Assembly: GCA_963575745.1 (NCBI GenBank)
Contig: CAUYUJ010005780.1
Location: forward strand, 1,080,001 to 1,144,000
Source: Prorocentrum cordatum
Lineage: Eukaryota > Sar > Dinophyceae > Prorocentrales > Prorocentraceae
Direction: 5' to 3'
DNA: 64,000 bases
This document shows positions 29,345 through 39,564 of the stretch, piece after piece. The position numbers and the translations under genes were made by a program. Within the stretch, counting starts at the first letter, position 1. Each line of letters opens with the position of its first letter. The notes under the pieces are model-generated. The model ran no database searches. It worked only from the letters and a program-made list of their open reading frames with translations, and was not told the origin of the DNA.

Positions 29345-29590
29345 TTTCGTTTTCGTTGTCCTCCTCCTCCTCCTCTTTCTCCTCCTCCTCCTCCTCCTCC
29401 TCCTCCTCCTCCTCCTCCTCCTCCTCCTCTTCCTCGTATTCGTCCCTGCCCTCATCGTCTTCATCTCCGTTTGCTCTTCCTCGTCGTGGTCGTCGTGGTC
29501 GCGGTCGTGGTCGCGGTCTACGCTTTCCTTCTCCTCCTCATCCTCCTCCTCCCCCTCCTCTTCCTCCTTCTCCTCCTCCTTCCCTCGACC
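29345..29590. repeat. (CTC)n-rich microsatellite
   Basis: Long CTCCTC run at 29362-29432 with CGTCGT and CTTCTC variants afterwards. Poly-Leu, poly-Ser and poly-Glu frames are artefacts. Confidence 0.92.
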
Positions 29591-29689
29591 CAAACGGGTC
29601 CCAGAGATCTGCTCACCGTGGTTGCCCGGTTTGCTTCACAATGTTTATATGTGTCGCTTCGCCCCCTTCCTGCTCAACTCTCCAGGGCA

Positions 29690-29885
29690 AATTGTTGGTT
29701 GTGCTGCCGGGGATACTTTTGGGTACGCGGGCGCGCGAAACGAGTCGAAGCCCTGGCACGCAGGGGCAGGCTGTGCCGCCAGCGAAGGGAACACACAGAA
29801 ATGCGAGCGAGCTGGTGGGGATACTTTTTGGTTCGCGAGCGCGCAGGGGTGCCAGGCGCTGTCAGGGAATTGCCAATTAGCAATG
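29690..29885. repeat. Duplicated block containing GGGGATACTTTTKGGT
   Basis: 'GCCGGGGATACTTTTGGGTA' with CGCGGGCGCGCGAA, and about 110 bp on 'GTGGGGATACTTTTTGGTTC' with GCGAGCGCGCAGG. Related to the dispersed motif GGTGGGGATACGCGAAGCG at 35430 and 46442. Confidence 0.6.
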
Positions 29886-29918
29886 GCCTGAATTACCCAC
29901 TAAGTGCGCAGGAGCGGG

Positions 29919-30508
29919 CTACATTGCGCCTCGGCTGCGGGCGACCCAGAGCACCAGATCCACGCGCAGCGCCAACATGACGAAGAGCAAGATGACGTCG
30001 AACTCGAAGACCACCAGGAGGCCGTAGAGGGAGATGTACAAGAATGCAGGCGCACGACGGAAGTGCTCCGGAACGCCAAGGGGGGGTCAGCGGAAGCGTC
30101 ACCAACGAGAACGACGAGCGGACGTGTAGGCGCTCAACGGAAGAGTTCCGGATCGCCAAAAAGGAGGGCGGGCGTAAGTGGCGACCACGGGCGAATCGCA
30201 AGCCCGAGAGCCCAAGGGCACCCCGAGGAAGGGGCATGCGGACAACCTCGCAGGGCGCTCAGAGCGGCGCGGAAAAGGAAAAAGATGCAGCCCGGCGACC
30301 AGGGTCGGGGGGGATTCCCAGCGACCTCATGCACAAAGCTAAGGCGGTGGGGGGAACCATGAGCGACCAACGCAGAGCGAGGACCCCAACTCTGCAGAGC
30401 CTGCCTACAGGGCGTATGGACTAACCGAAGACGTTGGCCAGGCGCGCAGAGCCACAGGGGTGCCCTGCAGTGTGGCCACGCGCGCCAGAGCGGTGCCGCC
30501 CGCGAGAA
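29919..30508 (-). CDS. C-terminal exons of an unknown membrane protein
   Basis: The terminal exon (30065-29919) follows acceptor GGAG and reads 'AFLYISLYGLLVVFEFDVIL', 'LFVMLALRVDLVLWVARS', ending RGAM and TAG. It holds one or two closely spaced transmembrane helices with an embedded Glu/Asp pair. It has no Met start, so it is certainly internal to a gene. A candidate upstream exon (30508-30426) ends at a good GTTAGT donor and reads 'VLAGGTALARVATLQGTPVA' in a frame whose phase fits. Further exons between or upstream (30520-30960 has Ala-rich frames) are likely. Family unknown; the layout suggests a small multi-pass protein or a channel/transporter tail. Confidence 0.5.
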
Positions 30509-31135
30509 CTGTGACAATCATGAATGTACAGCCCAGGGGGGAGCCGGAGCAAGCGGAGTGGTTTTGGTAGCTGCGGGGCACGCGGGGCGGCACGCGCAGC
30601 CCCGGCGACCAAGCCACAGCCGGCCCGGTGGTCTCTGGCGGGAGACGACGGGGGGGTTGAGGGCTCCCGCGGCGGCGCGGGGGCGGACGCCGGGGGGGGG
30701 CGACACGGCGCCGAGGGCGCGACGCCGCGAGAGGCACAAGCGAGCGAGTAGGGGGGCCAGGTAAGGGCCTGACCCCCCACGGGGCGCTCGTGGGGCGGTA
30801 TTAGGTACGCGGCCGCAGCGGCCGTGAGCGCGGCCGCAGCAGGGGGGGAGACGGCGGCTGACAGCTGCAAAGCCAAGTAAGGAAGTCGGAGGGAGGCGAC
30901 TGACAGTCGCGGTGGACGTAGGCGGTGAGTGCGGGGGGAGTTGGTTTGGAAACGTCCGCCATGCACGTAGGCGGTGAGTACAAGGGGAAGGGAGTCGGTG
31001 GGAAGCGACTGACAATCGAAGTGTAGCTCGGATATGATCAGTGGGCAGAGGAGAGGGGCGCGACTAACAGTCGCGAGGTGTGAGTGTTCAGTGTGCGGAG
31101 TCAGGGCGGTCAGATACGTCGCAGCAATGATGGAA
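30509..31135. other. GC-rich; short tandem GCGACTGACAGTCG units
   Basis: 30885-31075 repeats GTCGG-GGGAAGCGACTGACAATCG-type units three times, each with the small palindrome CGACTGACAGTCG. Minus frames are Ala/Pro-rich and may contain further exons of the membrane-protein gene, but none can be bounded. Confidence 0.4.
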
Positions 31136-32875
31136 CTAGAAATGCGAGTCGCTCCGCGAAGGAGGGGACCTGAGCCCCGGGGCAGCGCCTAGGGCGGGCG
31201 GCAGTCGAGCAGTCGACCAGCAGGCGAGAGGCCGCAAAGGGGGACCCATTAGTAAGGGTCTCCTGGGGGCCAAGGGCGAGCCAGCAACCCCAGCTGGGCG
31301 TGCCCGAGGCGGCATTGAGCGCGAACCCAGGTTGGCCCGCTGTGGGGCCCCGCATGGGGCTGGCCCCGGTGGGAGGAAAACCGGCCGTGAGGTGCCTGGG
31401 TCGGAGTGCCCACTGTCGCGGACGGGGCCCCGTGAGGGCGGGGGTGCCCGACGAGAGGCTCCGTCGTCCCATTGCCCCTGGCCTTTGCCTTTAGTCGGGG
31501 CGCCTTTACCCTTAGTCCGGCCAGCGAACTTGTCGCGGACAGCCGTCCAGTTGACCTGGAGCTGCAGAGCCACGTCCATCTCCATTGGGTGGCACTTGTG
31601 GTGATGCCACGCCCAGAAAAAGCGCACACAGGACCCGGGTTCCTGCCTGGTGGGGTCTACGCAGACGTAGCCGGTTTTGCTGGGTTTTTTGTGCGTATAC
31701 TGGTGCCAAATCCCGCCGAAGTACTCCACGAGCTCTTTCTGAAGGCGTTTCACTGTCTCGGCGTGGTCCTCGCCGCGGAGGGGGGAGAGCTGGACCCGCT
31801 CCAGCGGGGTTTTGTACATGTTTTGGCCTGTGTGCGGGTCGTTCAGGTCCTGCGAGGGGTCGGATTGTGCGTCTGCGTAGGGGGGCCAGGGGGCCGACCG
31901 AGCATCTGCAAAAGGGGCTGCCCGCGCGTGAAGGGTACGATTCTACCGCTCGTCGGCCGCCCTGCTGGACCAGCCCGTCCGCCCGGTCCAACTGCCACTG
32001 TAGGGCTCGCTCCAGCTGGACTCATACTGCCGTCGTGACCGGTACTCGCCCCAACGCTCGCCCCAGCTGCGATCGTCCCGCGTGCCTGTGTCGATCTGGG
32101 GCCGCCCCAGGACGGGGGCGCCCGGGGAGGGGGAAGCCCTGTGGTCGGTGGGGCTGCCCGCTCTCCTGTCACCCTCCTCGCGTGGTGCGGGACATTCCCC
32201 TGGGTCATCCGCCGGTGAGGTGGGGCAGCAGAAGCTGGAGTCCACAGCGGGGCTGCGGGAAGCGTCATTGGGAAGGGTGGGTGGACCCGAGCTGGGCGGC
32301 GGGTGGGGTGGGGCGGGGGCAGCCTCAGCTTCGTGGGTCTCGGCCACGGAAGTGTCAGAGATGGCGTCGCTGTGTACCGCCGGAGCGGCCCTGCTGTCGG
32401 TTGGTGAATGCCCCGCTGAGATGACCCTACGTGGGGGAGAGGTGCCCTGCGACAGTGCCTTGGTAGCGGGGCCTTCGTCGCCTGGGCTAAGCAACGGCGA
32501 GCGACTCCCTGTCGGGGAGTGCGGGCTGGGCCTGTCTGAGTGGGTCGGCGAGGGGGAGCGTGCTGGAGTAGCCCAGTCAGGCGGGTCCGATGAGGGGCCT
32601 GGGAAGGCGTGGCACTCGGCGGGTGGGGAGCGAGTGTTGACACGCTGCCACTATTCGTTCGCACTGTGCTCCCTGGTAGGGGCGTCGTCCAACTGCCTGC
32701 ATAAGTCCTTGGTTTCTTCGAAGGCCAGTTCGCGGATCGACCCTGTGGCGAGCAGGTCGGAGTCGACTTGGCTTAGAAATCCCAGTGGCGAGCTGGAAAG
32801 GATACGCAAGCGTGAAGAATTTACATAGTCATTCCGCTCGAGGAAACAGATGTCTTGCCCCCCCCGGGCACCATA
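31136..32875 (-). pseudogene. Unknown protein gene with in-frame TAG interruptions
   Basis: A single minus frame is protein-like from 32875 to 31136 but holds TAG at 32651-32653 and 31943-31945 (another TAG bounds it at 32876-32878). Segment 1: 'QDICFLERNDYVNSSRLRIL', 'GFLSQVDSDLLATGS', 'ELAFEETKDLCRQLDDAPT'. Segment 2 is a Ser/Pro-rich disordered stretch ending 'SSWSEPYSGSWTGRTGW'. Segment 3: 'DPHTGQNMYKTPLERVQLSP', 'TGYVCVDPTRQEPGSCVRFF', 'WAWHHHKCHPMEMDVALQLQ' with a His/Cys cluster that may bind zinc, then a Lys/Gly linker and Pro-rich tail ending TGA-free at 31136. Either small introns hide the stops, or the gene is decaying by C-to-T changes (CAG to TAG). Family not recognised. Confidence 0.5.
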
Positions 32876-33149
32876 CTATCTTTACAGGCACCACAATGTC
32901 TTTACACAGTGTGTACTCCATTGAAAGAAAGACCTGAGCGGAGATCCTAAAACGCATCAAAGCGAACAGCATGAAAGTGCTGCAAAGGGTAATGCATTAC
33001 ACACATGCGTGCAGCCTCCATGTATCGAAAGCTTGGGCGCGCACAGCGCCAGAATGACCGTCGCCATCAGGCTGCCTGCCTTGACGTCTCACCACAGCGG
33101 GCGCTCGCTCTGCACCTCTTCGCCACCTTCTTCCAATGCATCTCCCTTC

Positions 33150-33568
33150 TCACCTTTTTCTTCTTCTTCTTCTTCCTCCTCCTCCTCCTAATCCTCCTCC
33201 TCCTCCTCTCCTTCGCTCCCGCACATCCTTCTCCCCATGCCTCTCCTCATCACCACCTCCTCCCGGCCCGTTCGCCGTGCACCACCCCTTCTCCTCAACA
33301 TCGGCATCCTCCTCCTTCTCCTCCTCCTCCACATCGCCGTCCTCCTCCTCCTCCTCCTCCTCCTCCTCCTCCTCTTCCTCCTCCTCCCCCGTGTCCCCCT
33401 CATCCCCCGTCTCCTCATCTTGCCCCTTCTCTGGCCCGTGCACCTCCTCCCCTTCGTCGTCGAACTCATCCTCTTCCTCCTTTTCCTCATCCTCGTCCTG
33501 CCCGCAGTGGTCACGGTCCGCCAGCAGGCTGTCCGGATCACCAGCTGGATCAGCTGCACCACGACCAC
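33150..33568 (-). CDS. Acidic exon, unknown protein
   Basis: After a good acceptor (AAAATGTGTCGCAG) the minus frame reads 'GRGAADPAGDPDSLLADRDH', 'CGQDEDEEKEEEDEFDDEGE', then a poly-Glu run built from (CTC)n, then 'DVEEKGWCTANGPGGGGD' and an Arg-rich end. The variation within the acidic part (not pure GAG codons) argues for a real exon; a second frame from the same acceptor is hydrophobic and cannot be excluded. Possibly a nuclear or chaperone-like acidic domain; not identifiable. Confidence 0.42.
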
Positions 33569-33645
33569 CTGCGACACATTTTGTGGCCAAGAGCAAATCA
33601 GCATGGGTGACTGCGATACACCCCCCCGTACTGTGAGGGGAGGAG

Positions 33646-34359
33646 CGTGGAGGGAAGGAGGGGGGGGAGCAGGAGGACGTTGAGAGGGAGCAGCTAAGGA
33701 GGACGTTGAGGAGGAGACTGCTACCCCCCCAGTCCCATCTCCGCGGTCCCTCTTCCTCCCTCATCTTGGAAGATGCCGACTATAAACCTGCGTCGGGGGA
33801 TGAGGCAGAGGGGAGGAGCGAAGCTGATGCTGCGACGCGCAGCGTCGCCGAGCGCTTGCTCGGACAGTGAGCGGCACTCAGCGGGTGGTACACAGGCTAT
33901 GAGACCATACCGCTGCCACCACCGCCGAGAACCACCGAGAACTACGATCCAAGAACGAGGAGCGAAGAGTGTGGAGGAGCAGATGGGCGTGGACTTGGCT
34001 GATGCTAGTAACTCTGGGTCCCACCATTCCCAATGTTTCAGATTTGGGCCCGCCAAAGACACAAACAACAACCCAATACACGAAGAGCTACAATGCAACA
34101 AGGAACCGAACCGAACACGGCGTCAACGAGAATCCCACCAGCCCTTTGGGCGTAAGTGGTTTAGAGAGCCCGCTCTGTTCTCAACCCCCCTTCTTCCCCT
34201 TCGGGGAGGGGTTTCCCCCTCCCCCTACCCCCTCCCCCTGGGCCTGGAGAGGTCCCTCCGCGGGTCGTCAGAGGGGTTGATTTCGACTCCTCGGAGGGCT
34301 AAAAAACGACACCCCTCACGAGGATTCTGGCCCCGACAGGGGGAGTCAGAAAAAATGCT
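33646..34359. other. Open frame on plus strand, not convincing
   Basis: A plus frame over 33773-34360 begins MPTINLRRGMRQ and is moderately protein-like, but the opposite strand is equally open and no splice, start or homology evidence separates them. Confidence 0.25.
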
Positions 34360-34548
34360 CGCCCCTTCTTTGAAGCCAAAATCATTGATTTTACCACGGT
34401 GTTGGCCCCATTTTGGCCTTCTGAGGGGGCAGCGCTAATTAAAGCTCCCCTCTTCTTTCAAGCCAAAATCATTGATTTTACGAAGGTTTTGGCCCCAGTT
34501 TGCCCTTCTGAGGGGGCAGCGCTGATTAAAGCTCCCCTCTTCTTTGAT
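34360..34548. repeat. Short tandem, about 80-bp unit
   Basis: 'AAAATCATTGATTTTAC', 'TTGGCCCCA-TTTGCC', 'TTCTGAGGGGGCAGCGCT' and 'ATTAAAGCTCCCCTCTTCTT' repeat twice in full with a partial third copy. Confidence 0.85.
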
Positions 34549-34876
34549 CGATGTCCTCCAAGATGGCCCCAAGAAGCGCCCAGGAGGCACCAAGAGGCCC
34601 CAAGATGGCCCCAAGAGGCCTCCAGGAGGCCCCCAAGAGGCCTCCAAGAGGCCCCCAAGATGCCCCCAAGAGGCCCCCAAGAGGCCCCAAGAGGCTCCCC
34701 CGAAGCACCCAAGACGCTCCTGGAAGCCCCTGGGGCCGCCAAGAGGCCCCCAAGACGCCCCAAACGGCCTCCAAGAGGCCCCCAAGAGGCCCGAAGAGGC
34801 TCCCCCAAGGCACCCAAGACGCTCCTAGAAGCCCCTGGGGCCGCCAAGAGGCCCCCAAGACGCCCCAAAAGGGGAC
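34549..34876. repeat. CCAAG-type repeat tract, unusually regular
   Basis: Units 'CCCCCAAGAGGCCTCCAAGA' and a longer duplicated block containing 'ACGCTCCTGGAAGCCCCTGG' (34707 and 34825). Plus orientation. Confidence 0.9.
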
Positions 34877-35262
34877 GAGGTGCCCGAACGCCTCACGCCA
34901 CGAGGAGCCCGAACGACTCACACCAGAAGGAGGGGCCCGAACGACTCACACCAGGACGAGGCGCCCGAACGACTCACACCACGAGGAGCCCGAACGACTC
35001 ACACCACGACGAGGGCCCCGAACGACTCACACCACGAGGAGCCCGAACGAGTCACACCAGGAGGAGGGGCCCGAACGACTCACACCAGGACGAGGGGCCC
35101 GAACAACTCACACCACGAGAAGCCCGAACGACTCACACCAGGACGAAGAGCCCGAACGACTCACACCACGAAGAGCCCGAACGACTCACACCAGGAAGAA
35201 GGGCCCGAACGACTCACACCAGGACGGGAAACCCCAAACGACTCAAACCACGAGGAGCGCTT
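34877..35262. repeat. Minisatellite, 24-28 bp unit, about 15 copies
   Basis: Unit GCCCGAACGACTCACACCA followed by CGAGGA or GGACGAGG. Gives regular Thr/Arg/Pro peptides in all plus frames. Confidence 0.93.
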
Positions 35263-35269
35263 TCTCTCC

Positions 35270-35689
35270 CTCCTCCTCCGCCTCGTCCTTCTCCCGCTCC
35301 CACCACAAGGAGGATATACAAGGAGGCTGGAGGAAGGAGGAACAGGGGAGATATGCGGGGGCAGGCGGAAACACGCCTGAAAAACACGACTGTCGGCATG
35401 CTTCGCAAGAATTGCTGTTTGAGATGGGCTGGTGGGGATACGCGAAGCGTAAAGAATTCCAAAACGGATCAACGGACCCCAAAACGGAACAAACAAAACC
35501 GTTCACCTTGACAACTAACAACATCGACCGATGACAACGACGTTTGACCCGCGTCGGCGCTTAAAACGGAAAAGCACACGTTACCAAACAAAGTCAGTGC
35601 CCGGAACGAGGCCGCCTCTCAGCCAGAAAACAAAAGCATCCTGGCGACGGGCCCAACCGTGTGTATATAGTTGTGGAAAACGCGTAGTG
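35270..35689. other. No gene seen
   Basis: Contains the motif GGTGGGGATACGCGAAGCG at 35430-35448, also near 46442 with one or two changes. Otherwise unremarkable. Confidence 0.4.
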
Positions 35690-36456
35690 GGTGCCGCTTC
35701 CGGTGGGCCGCGCAGCGCGTGGTGGGGGGGGGACGCATGCGGGCGGTCCTACTGGGGCCTTCGGTGGAGCTCCCTGTGTAGCCACGACGCGCTGTAGTGG
35801 GTGTGGCGGACGCATGCGGGCGGTGCCACTGGGGCATTCGGTGGAGCCCCCATATGTGGCCACGAAGCGCTGTACTGGGTGGGGGGGACACACGCGGGCA
35901 CCCCCACTGGGACCTTCGCTGGAGCTCCTTATGGGGCCACGAACCGCTGTACTGGGTGTGGGGGACGCAGCGGTGCCACTGGGGCCTTCGGTGGAGCTCC
36001 CTGTGGGGCCGCGAAACGCTGTAGTGGGTGGGGGGGACGCATGCGGGCGGTTCCACTGGGACCTTCGCTGGAGCTCCCTATGGGGTCACGAAACGCTGTA
36101 CTGGGTGTGGCGGACGCATGCGGGCGGTCCACCTGGGGCCTTCGGTGGAGCTCCCCATGGGACCACGAAGCGCTGTACTGGTTGTGGCGGGCGCGCGCGG
36201 GCGGTCCCAATGGGACCTTCGGTGGCGCTGCCTTTGGGCCCACGAAGCGCTGTACTGAGTGTGGCGGATGCATGTGGGCGACCCCGCTGGGGCCTTCGGT
36301 GGATGGGCCACCAGACGCTGTACTGTGTGTGGCGGACGCATGCGGGCACCCGCACTGGGGCCCTCGGTGGAGCTCCGTATGGGGCCACAAAGCGCTGTAC
36401 TGGATGCCACTGGCGCCTTCGGTGGAGCTCCCTATGTGGCCACCAAACGTGTGAGA
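35690..36456. repeat. 77-bp minisatellite, about ten units
   Basis: The core GCGCTGTACTGG recurs at 35867, 35944, 36016, 36093, 36170 and 36247, mostly 77 bp apart. Units carry GGACGCATGCGGGCGG, CTTCGGTGGAGCTCCC and ATGGGGCCACGAA. Because 77 is not a multiple of three, a plus frame stays open through all units while cycling through three peptides; I regard it as non-coding. Confidence 0.95.
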
Positions 36457-37012
36457 GGTGTGCCAAAGTGAGGGTGGTGACGGGAGGAGGGAGGAGAGGG
36501 GGAGGGGGAAAAAGAAAAGAGGAACGCGGGGACCGTGTCTTCAAAACGAGGACCCAACACCACAGGATGGTCGGGGAGAAAAGAAACGAACGTCCCAGAC
36601 AACGCTGGCAAAAAAACGAAACATGGAACGAAGACATGGTACGATGGCTGGGGCGAGGGCAGAATTGGCTGGGGGTTTGGGCCAGGGCGAAGGCGATAGG
36701 CGAGGTTTTTGGCTTGAGGCAAAACACATCACAACAAATGAGCCAGGGCTGCGGCGAGGGCTACAGGGCTGGGGCTGGGGCCAGGCCTAGGAGAGAGGTC
36801 CTATTTGAGATTTGTGCGAAAATGAACGAACGTCCTGTTGCCCTAGAACCAAGGAGGGCGGAGCTACGGGCTACCGAGGGCCTTCCCTTAGAAGGAGCAT
36901 CCTGAGCCTGCATCCTCTCCTCATAGGGAGCCCACATCCTGCACCCCCCATCCTCCTCTCCTCCCTCCCTCCTCCTGCCCCTGCCCGCCCCCCGCCCCTC
37001 CGTCCTGGGGAG
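36457..37012. other. No gene seen; GGGCTGGGG-rich stretch
   Basis: 36650-36790 has degenerate GGCTGGGGCGAGGGC units. No coding signal with support. Confidence 0.45.
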
Positions 37013-37152
37013 ACCAAGAGGTACCGAGACAAACCTATACCGCTAATCCTGGACCTATCCTTGGGTGCGTTCTGACCAGCATTACGTGGCGAATCCAGCG
37101 GTGGCGATGAAGGCCTCTCAGGAGACCCGAAACGGGAAACCGAAGGAAGGGT
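37013..37152 (-). mobile_element. Family E introner-like element
   Basis: Plus blocks GAGGTACCGAGACAAACC, 'TATACCGCTAATCCTGGACC', 'GGTGCGTTCTGACCAGCATT', 'GCGAATCCAGCGGTGGCGAT', 'GAAGGCCTCTCAGGAG'. Closely matches 61310-61435. On the minus strand it runs into GGTACCTCTTGGTCTCCCCAG, a strong acceptor-like end. The minus frame just upstream (37190-37540) is protein-like ('RGLLEEGAHAEAVAAQARLG') and may be the exon it interrupts. Confidence 0.72.
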
Positions 37153-37817
37153 AGCGGGATAGGTGCCTTTTTCCTCCTCCCTTTTGCCTGTCCAGACCGG
37201 TGGCGCAGGCAGGGAGCACCCCCAGTCGAGCCTGAGCGGCCACTGCCTCTGCATGGGCTCCCTCCTCAAGGAGGCCCCGGGGGAGCTGGCGCGAGGGCTC
37301 TAGGCAGAGGAGCCGGTACCGACTCGGTGCCGAGAGTAGCCGCGGACCGACGCGTCCGCGGCTGTCCACCCAGCGGGTCAGGAAGGAGAAGGAGGTCACC
37401 ATTTGGGAAACGAGTCCTAATGGAAACGGGTCCTGAGGCTCTTCGTTGTTTTCGAGCGCTCGGGGCCCTCCAAGGGCCCCACGGCGGTCAGACAGCGACT
37501 CGGGATGAATAACACGTCCATGGGGGAAAGCCCCAGGGTCCATGACCTGGTTCCCTCAGGACTCGTTTCCCCCCATGGCAATCAGTCAGGAGAGGAGGAC
37601 GGGCGGAGGGAGCCGAGGTTGCTGCACAACAGATGGGACGCAAGGCCTCGCTGTGCGGTCGACCTGGCCTGGCCGCGAGGGCAGGCCTCCCCACCGCGCT
37701 CCTGCCGAGCGGGCGCCCTCGCCTGGCCTCCTCCTCCTCCTCCTCCTCCTCCTCTTCCCCGTCCTCCCTCCACCCCTCCTCATCACTCTGCGGCCCTCGG
37801 AGGGCGGGTCAGCTCAC
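37153..37817. other. Possible exon material on minus strand; TCC tract at 37730-37760
   Basis: 37190-37540 (-) has a coding-like frame ending near a GT (CACCG|GTCTGG) before element E. Not bounded upstream. May belong to the same gene as the exon at 37818-38018. Confidence 0.3.
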
Positions 37818-38018
37818 CTCTCTGGCTTCCAGCGTACAGGTGCTGCCGCAGAATGCTTTGCATCCCTGCTGCGTACCGTTGCCCACCCATCCGCCCGGAG
37901 TGGTGACGACTGAACAGCCCGCCCAGTGGCCAGCGTACTGGTTGATGGGGTGATCCTCGTGCGCCAGCTCCGAGAAGGAGGACGCCCAGAACGCAAACGA
38001 CATCAGCTTTGCCAAGGC
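37818..38018 (-). CDS. Internal exon, secreted or membrane Cys-rich protein
   Basis: A 201-nt exon in phase 0 bounded by ACATCCCCAG|GCC and GAG|GTGAGC, the best canonical pair in the window. It encodes 67 residues: a hydrophobic start 'ALAKLMSFAFWASSFSE', then 'HEDHPINQYAGHWAGCSVVT', 'PGGWVGNGTQQGCKAFC' and GSTCTLEARE. Four cysteines after a hydrophobic segment suggest an extracytoplasmic Cys-rich domain, with an NGT glycosylation site. Flanking exons are not certain (see 37190-37540). Family not recognised. Confidence 0.6.
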
Positions 38019-38289
38019 CTGGGGATGTGCAACGCACAACGCTCGGGGTACCAACGATACAATAACAGAATTGGCACTGAACTAAGCCGAGATCATGACC
38101 GCTTCGAAACTAACCTGTGCTCAAAGACGGAATGCTGTGCGCTGTTGACAGCATCAGAACTTCGCCGGCCCAACGGGCCAGTGGCGTGCTAAGATTTCCG
38201 GTAACAAGTTAACAATATAACAAGTTCGCGCGCGAGGCGGCCCCTGGGGGCCCCGACGCGACAAGTACCCCGCCAAGGTCCCAACAAGT

Positions 38290-38915
38290 CCCCGGCAGGC
38301 CCTGGCAAGTGCCCGTCAGAGTTGCCGGAGGCCTCCCAGACGGCCCAAGAGGCGCCCAAGACGGCCTCAAGATGATACAAGAGAGCTCCGAGATGCCACA
38401 AGATCGTTCCAAGACGCCCAACATGGCCCCTAGACGGCCCAAGAGGCCTCCAAGAGCACTCTCAAGAGGGCCCCAAGAGGCAAAAGTCATTGTTTTCAGA
38501 TTTTGGAGAGATTGTGGCGTTTCCACCTTTTCGGCTTCCCGACACCCCAAGACGGCCCAAGAGGCCCCCAAGACCGACCCAAGAGGGCCCAGGAGGCCCC
38601 CAAGAGGGCCACAAGACGGCCCAAGAGGGCTCCAAGACGGCCCAAGAGGCCTCCAAGACGGCCCAAGAAGGCCTCCAAGACGGCCCAAGAAGGCCCCAAG
38701 AACGCCCCACGAGAGGTCCCAGGGGGGGAGCACGAAACAACATTTCGGGCCCTCGGCCCTAAGAAGCCCCCAGGAGTCCCCAAGAGGCCCCTAAGAAGCC
38801 CCAAGAGGCCCCCAACAGGCCCTCAGGAGGCTCCCAAGAGGCCCCCAAGCAGCCCGAGGAGGCCTCCCAAATGCCCCCCCCGAGCACACAAGCAAGTGCC
38901 AACGACCCGACGCCT
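38290..38915. repeat. CCAAG-type repeat tract
   Basis: 'GACGGCCCAAGAGGCCTCCA' and 'CCCCAAGAGGCCCCCAACAG' units throughout, plus orientation. The 138-174 codon frames on both strands are artefacts. Confidence 0.9.
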
Positions 38916-39564
38916 TTAAGAGTCCCCCAAAAACCACCAAGAGGCCTCCCGAAAGAGTTCCCATTGGCAAAACGCTTCCAGACGGCCCGCAACGCGTTCA
39001 AGACTACCCCAACGGCCACCGAGAAACCTCACATGCCGAACGCAAAGCCTGATAAAAAAAACAGCCGCCGCCCCTGCAGCTCCGCACCGCGAAAGACCAC
39101 TCTGCCAATCGACAACGGCACGCAATATGGGCCGGCGGAATGAGCGAAGCGATTCAATCATCTGATAATCAAAACGCATCGTGGACATAATCTCCTCTGA
39201 GAATCAGCCAAGCGGAACACTGACCACGGGGTTTGAATGTCAATGGGAATCCGAGAGAGACCCGCATGGCGATGGGGATGATAAGCGCGACCGCCCGCGA
39301 AATGAAGAGCACAACCTCAAATGCAAGAGGGGAGCATTCCCTACCAAGCAGTCCTTGGATACAATTTTCTCGGGGGAAGGGGGGGGAGGAGAGGGCAAAA
39401 GCCGCCGCATTCCACTGTCCTTTTGCCCACGATGAAAAAATACTCAGCTTCCTGTACGCCAAGGCCACAGGACCTGTTTACGCGTTGTGCCGACTTGATT
39501 TCTACTCCGCCGCACCTGTGACTCAAGACGTCTAAGCCTGAACGGTTCCAACGAGCTCTTACCC
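38916..39564. other. No gene seen
   Basis: No repeats of note and no supported frame. Confidence 0.4.

Noticed and set aside
34399-35534. 327-370 codon plus frames as Pro/Arg-rich proteins
   Set aside because: They run through CCAAG repeats and a 24-28 bp minisatellite; all three frames are equally open.
35691-36905. 404-codon plus frame as a Gly-rich protein
   Set aside because: It is a 77-bp minisatellite whose unit is not a multiple of three, so the peptide changes every unit.
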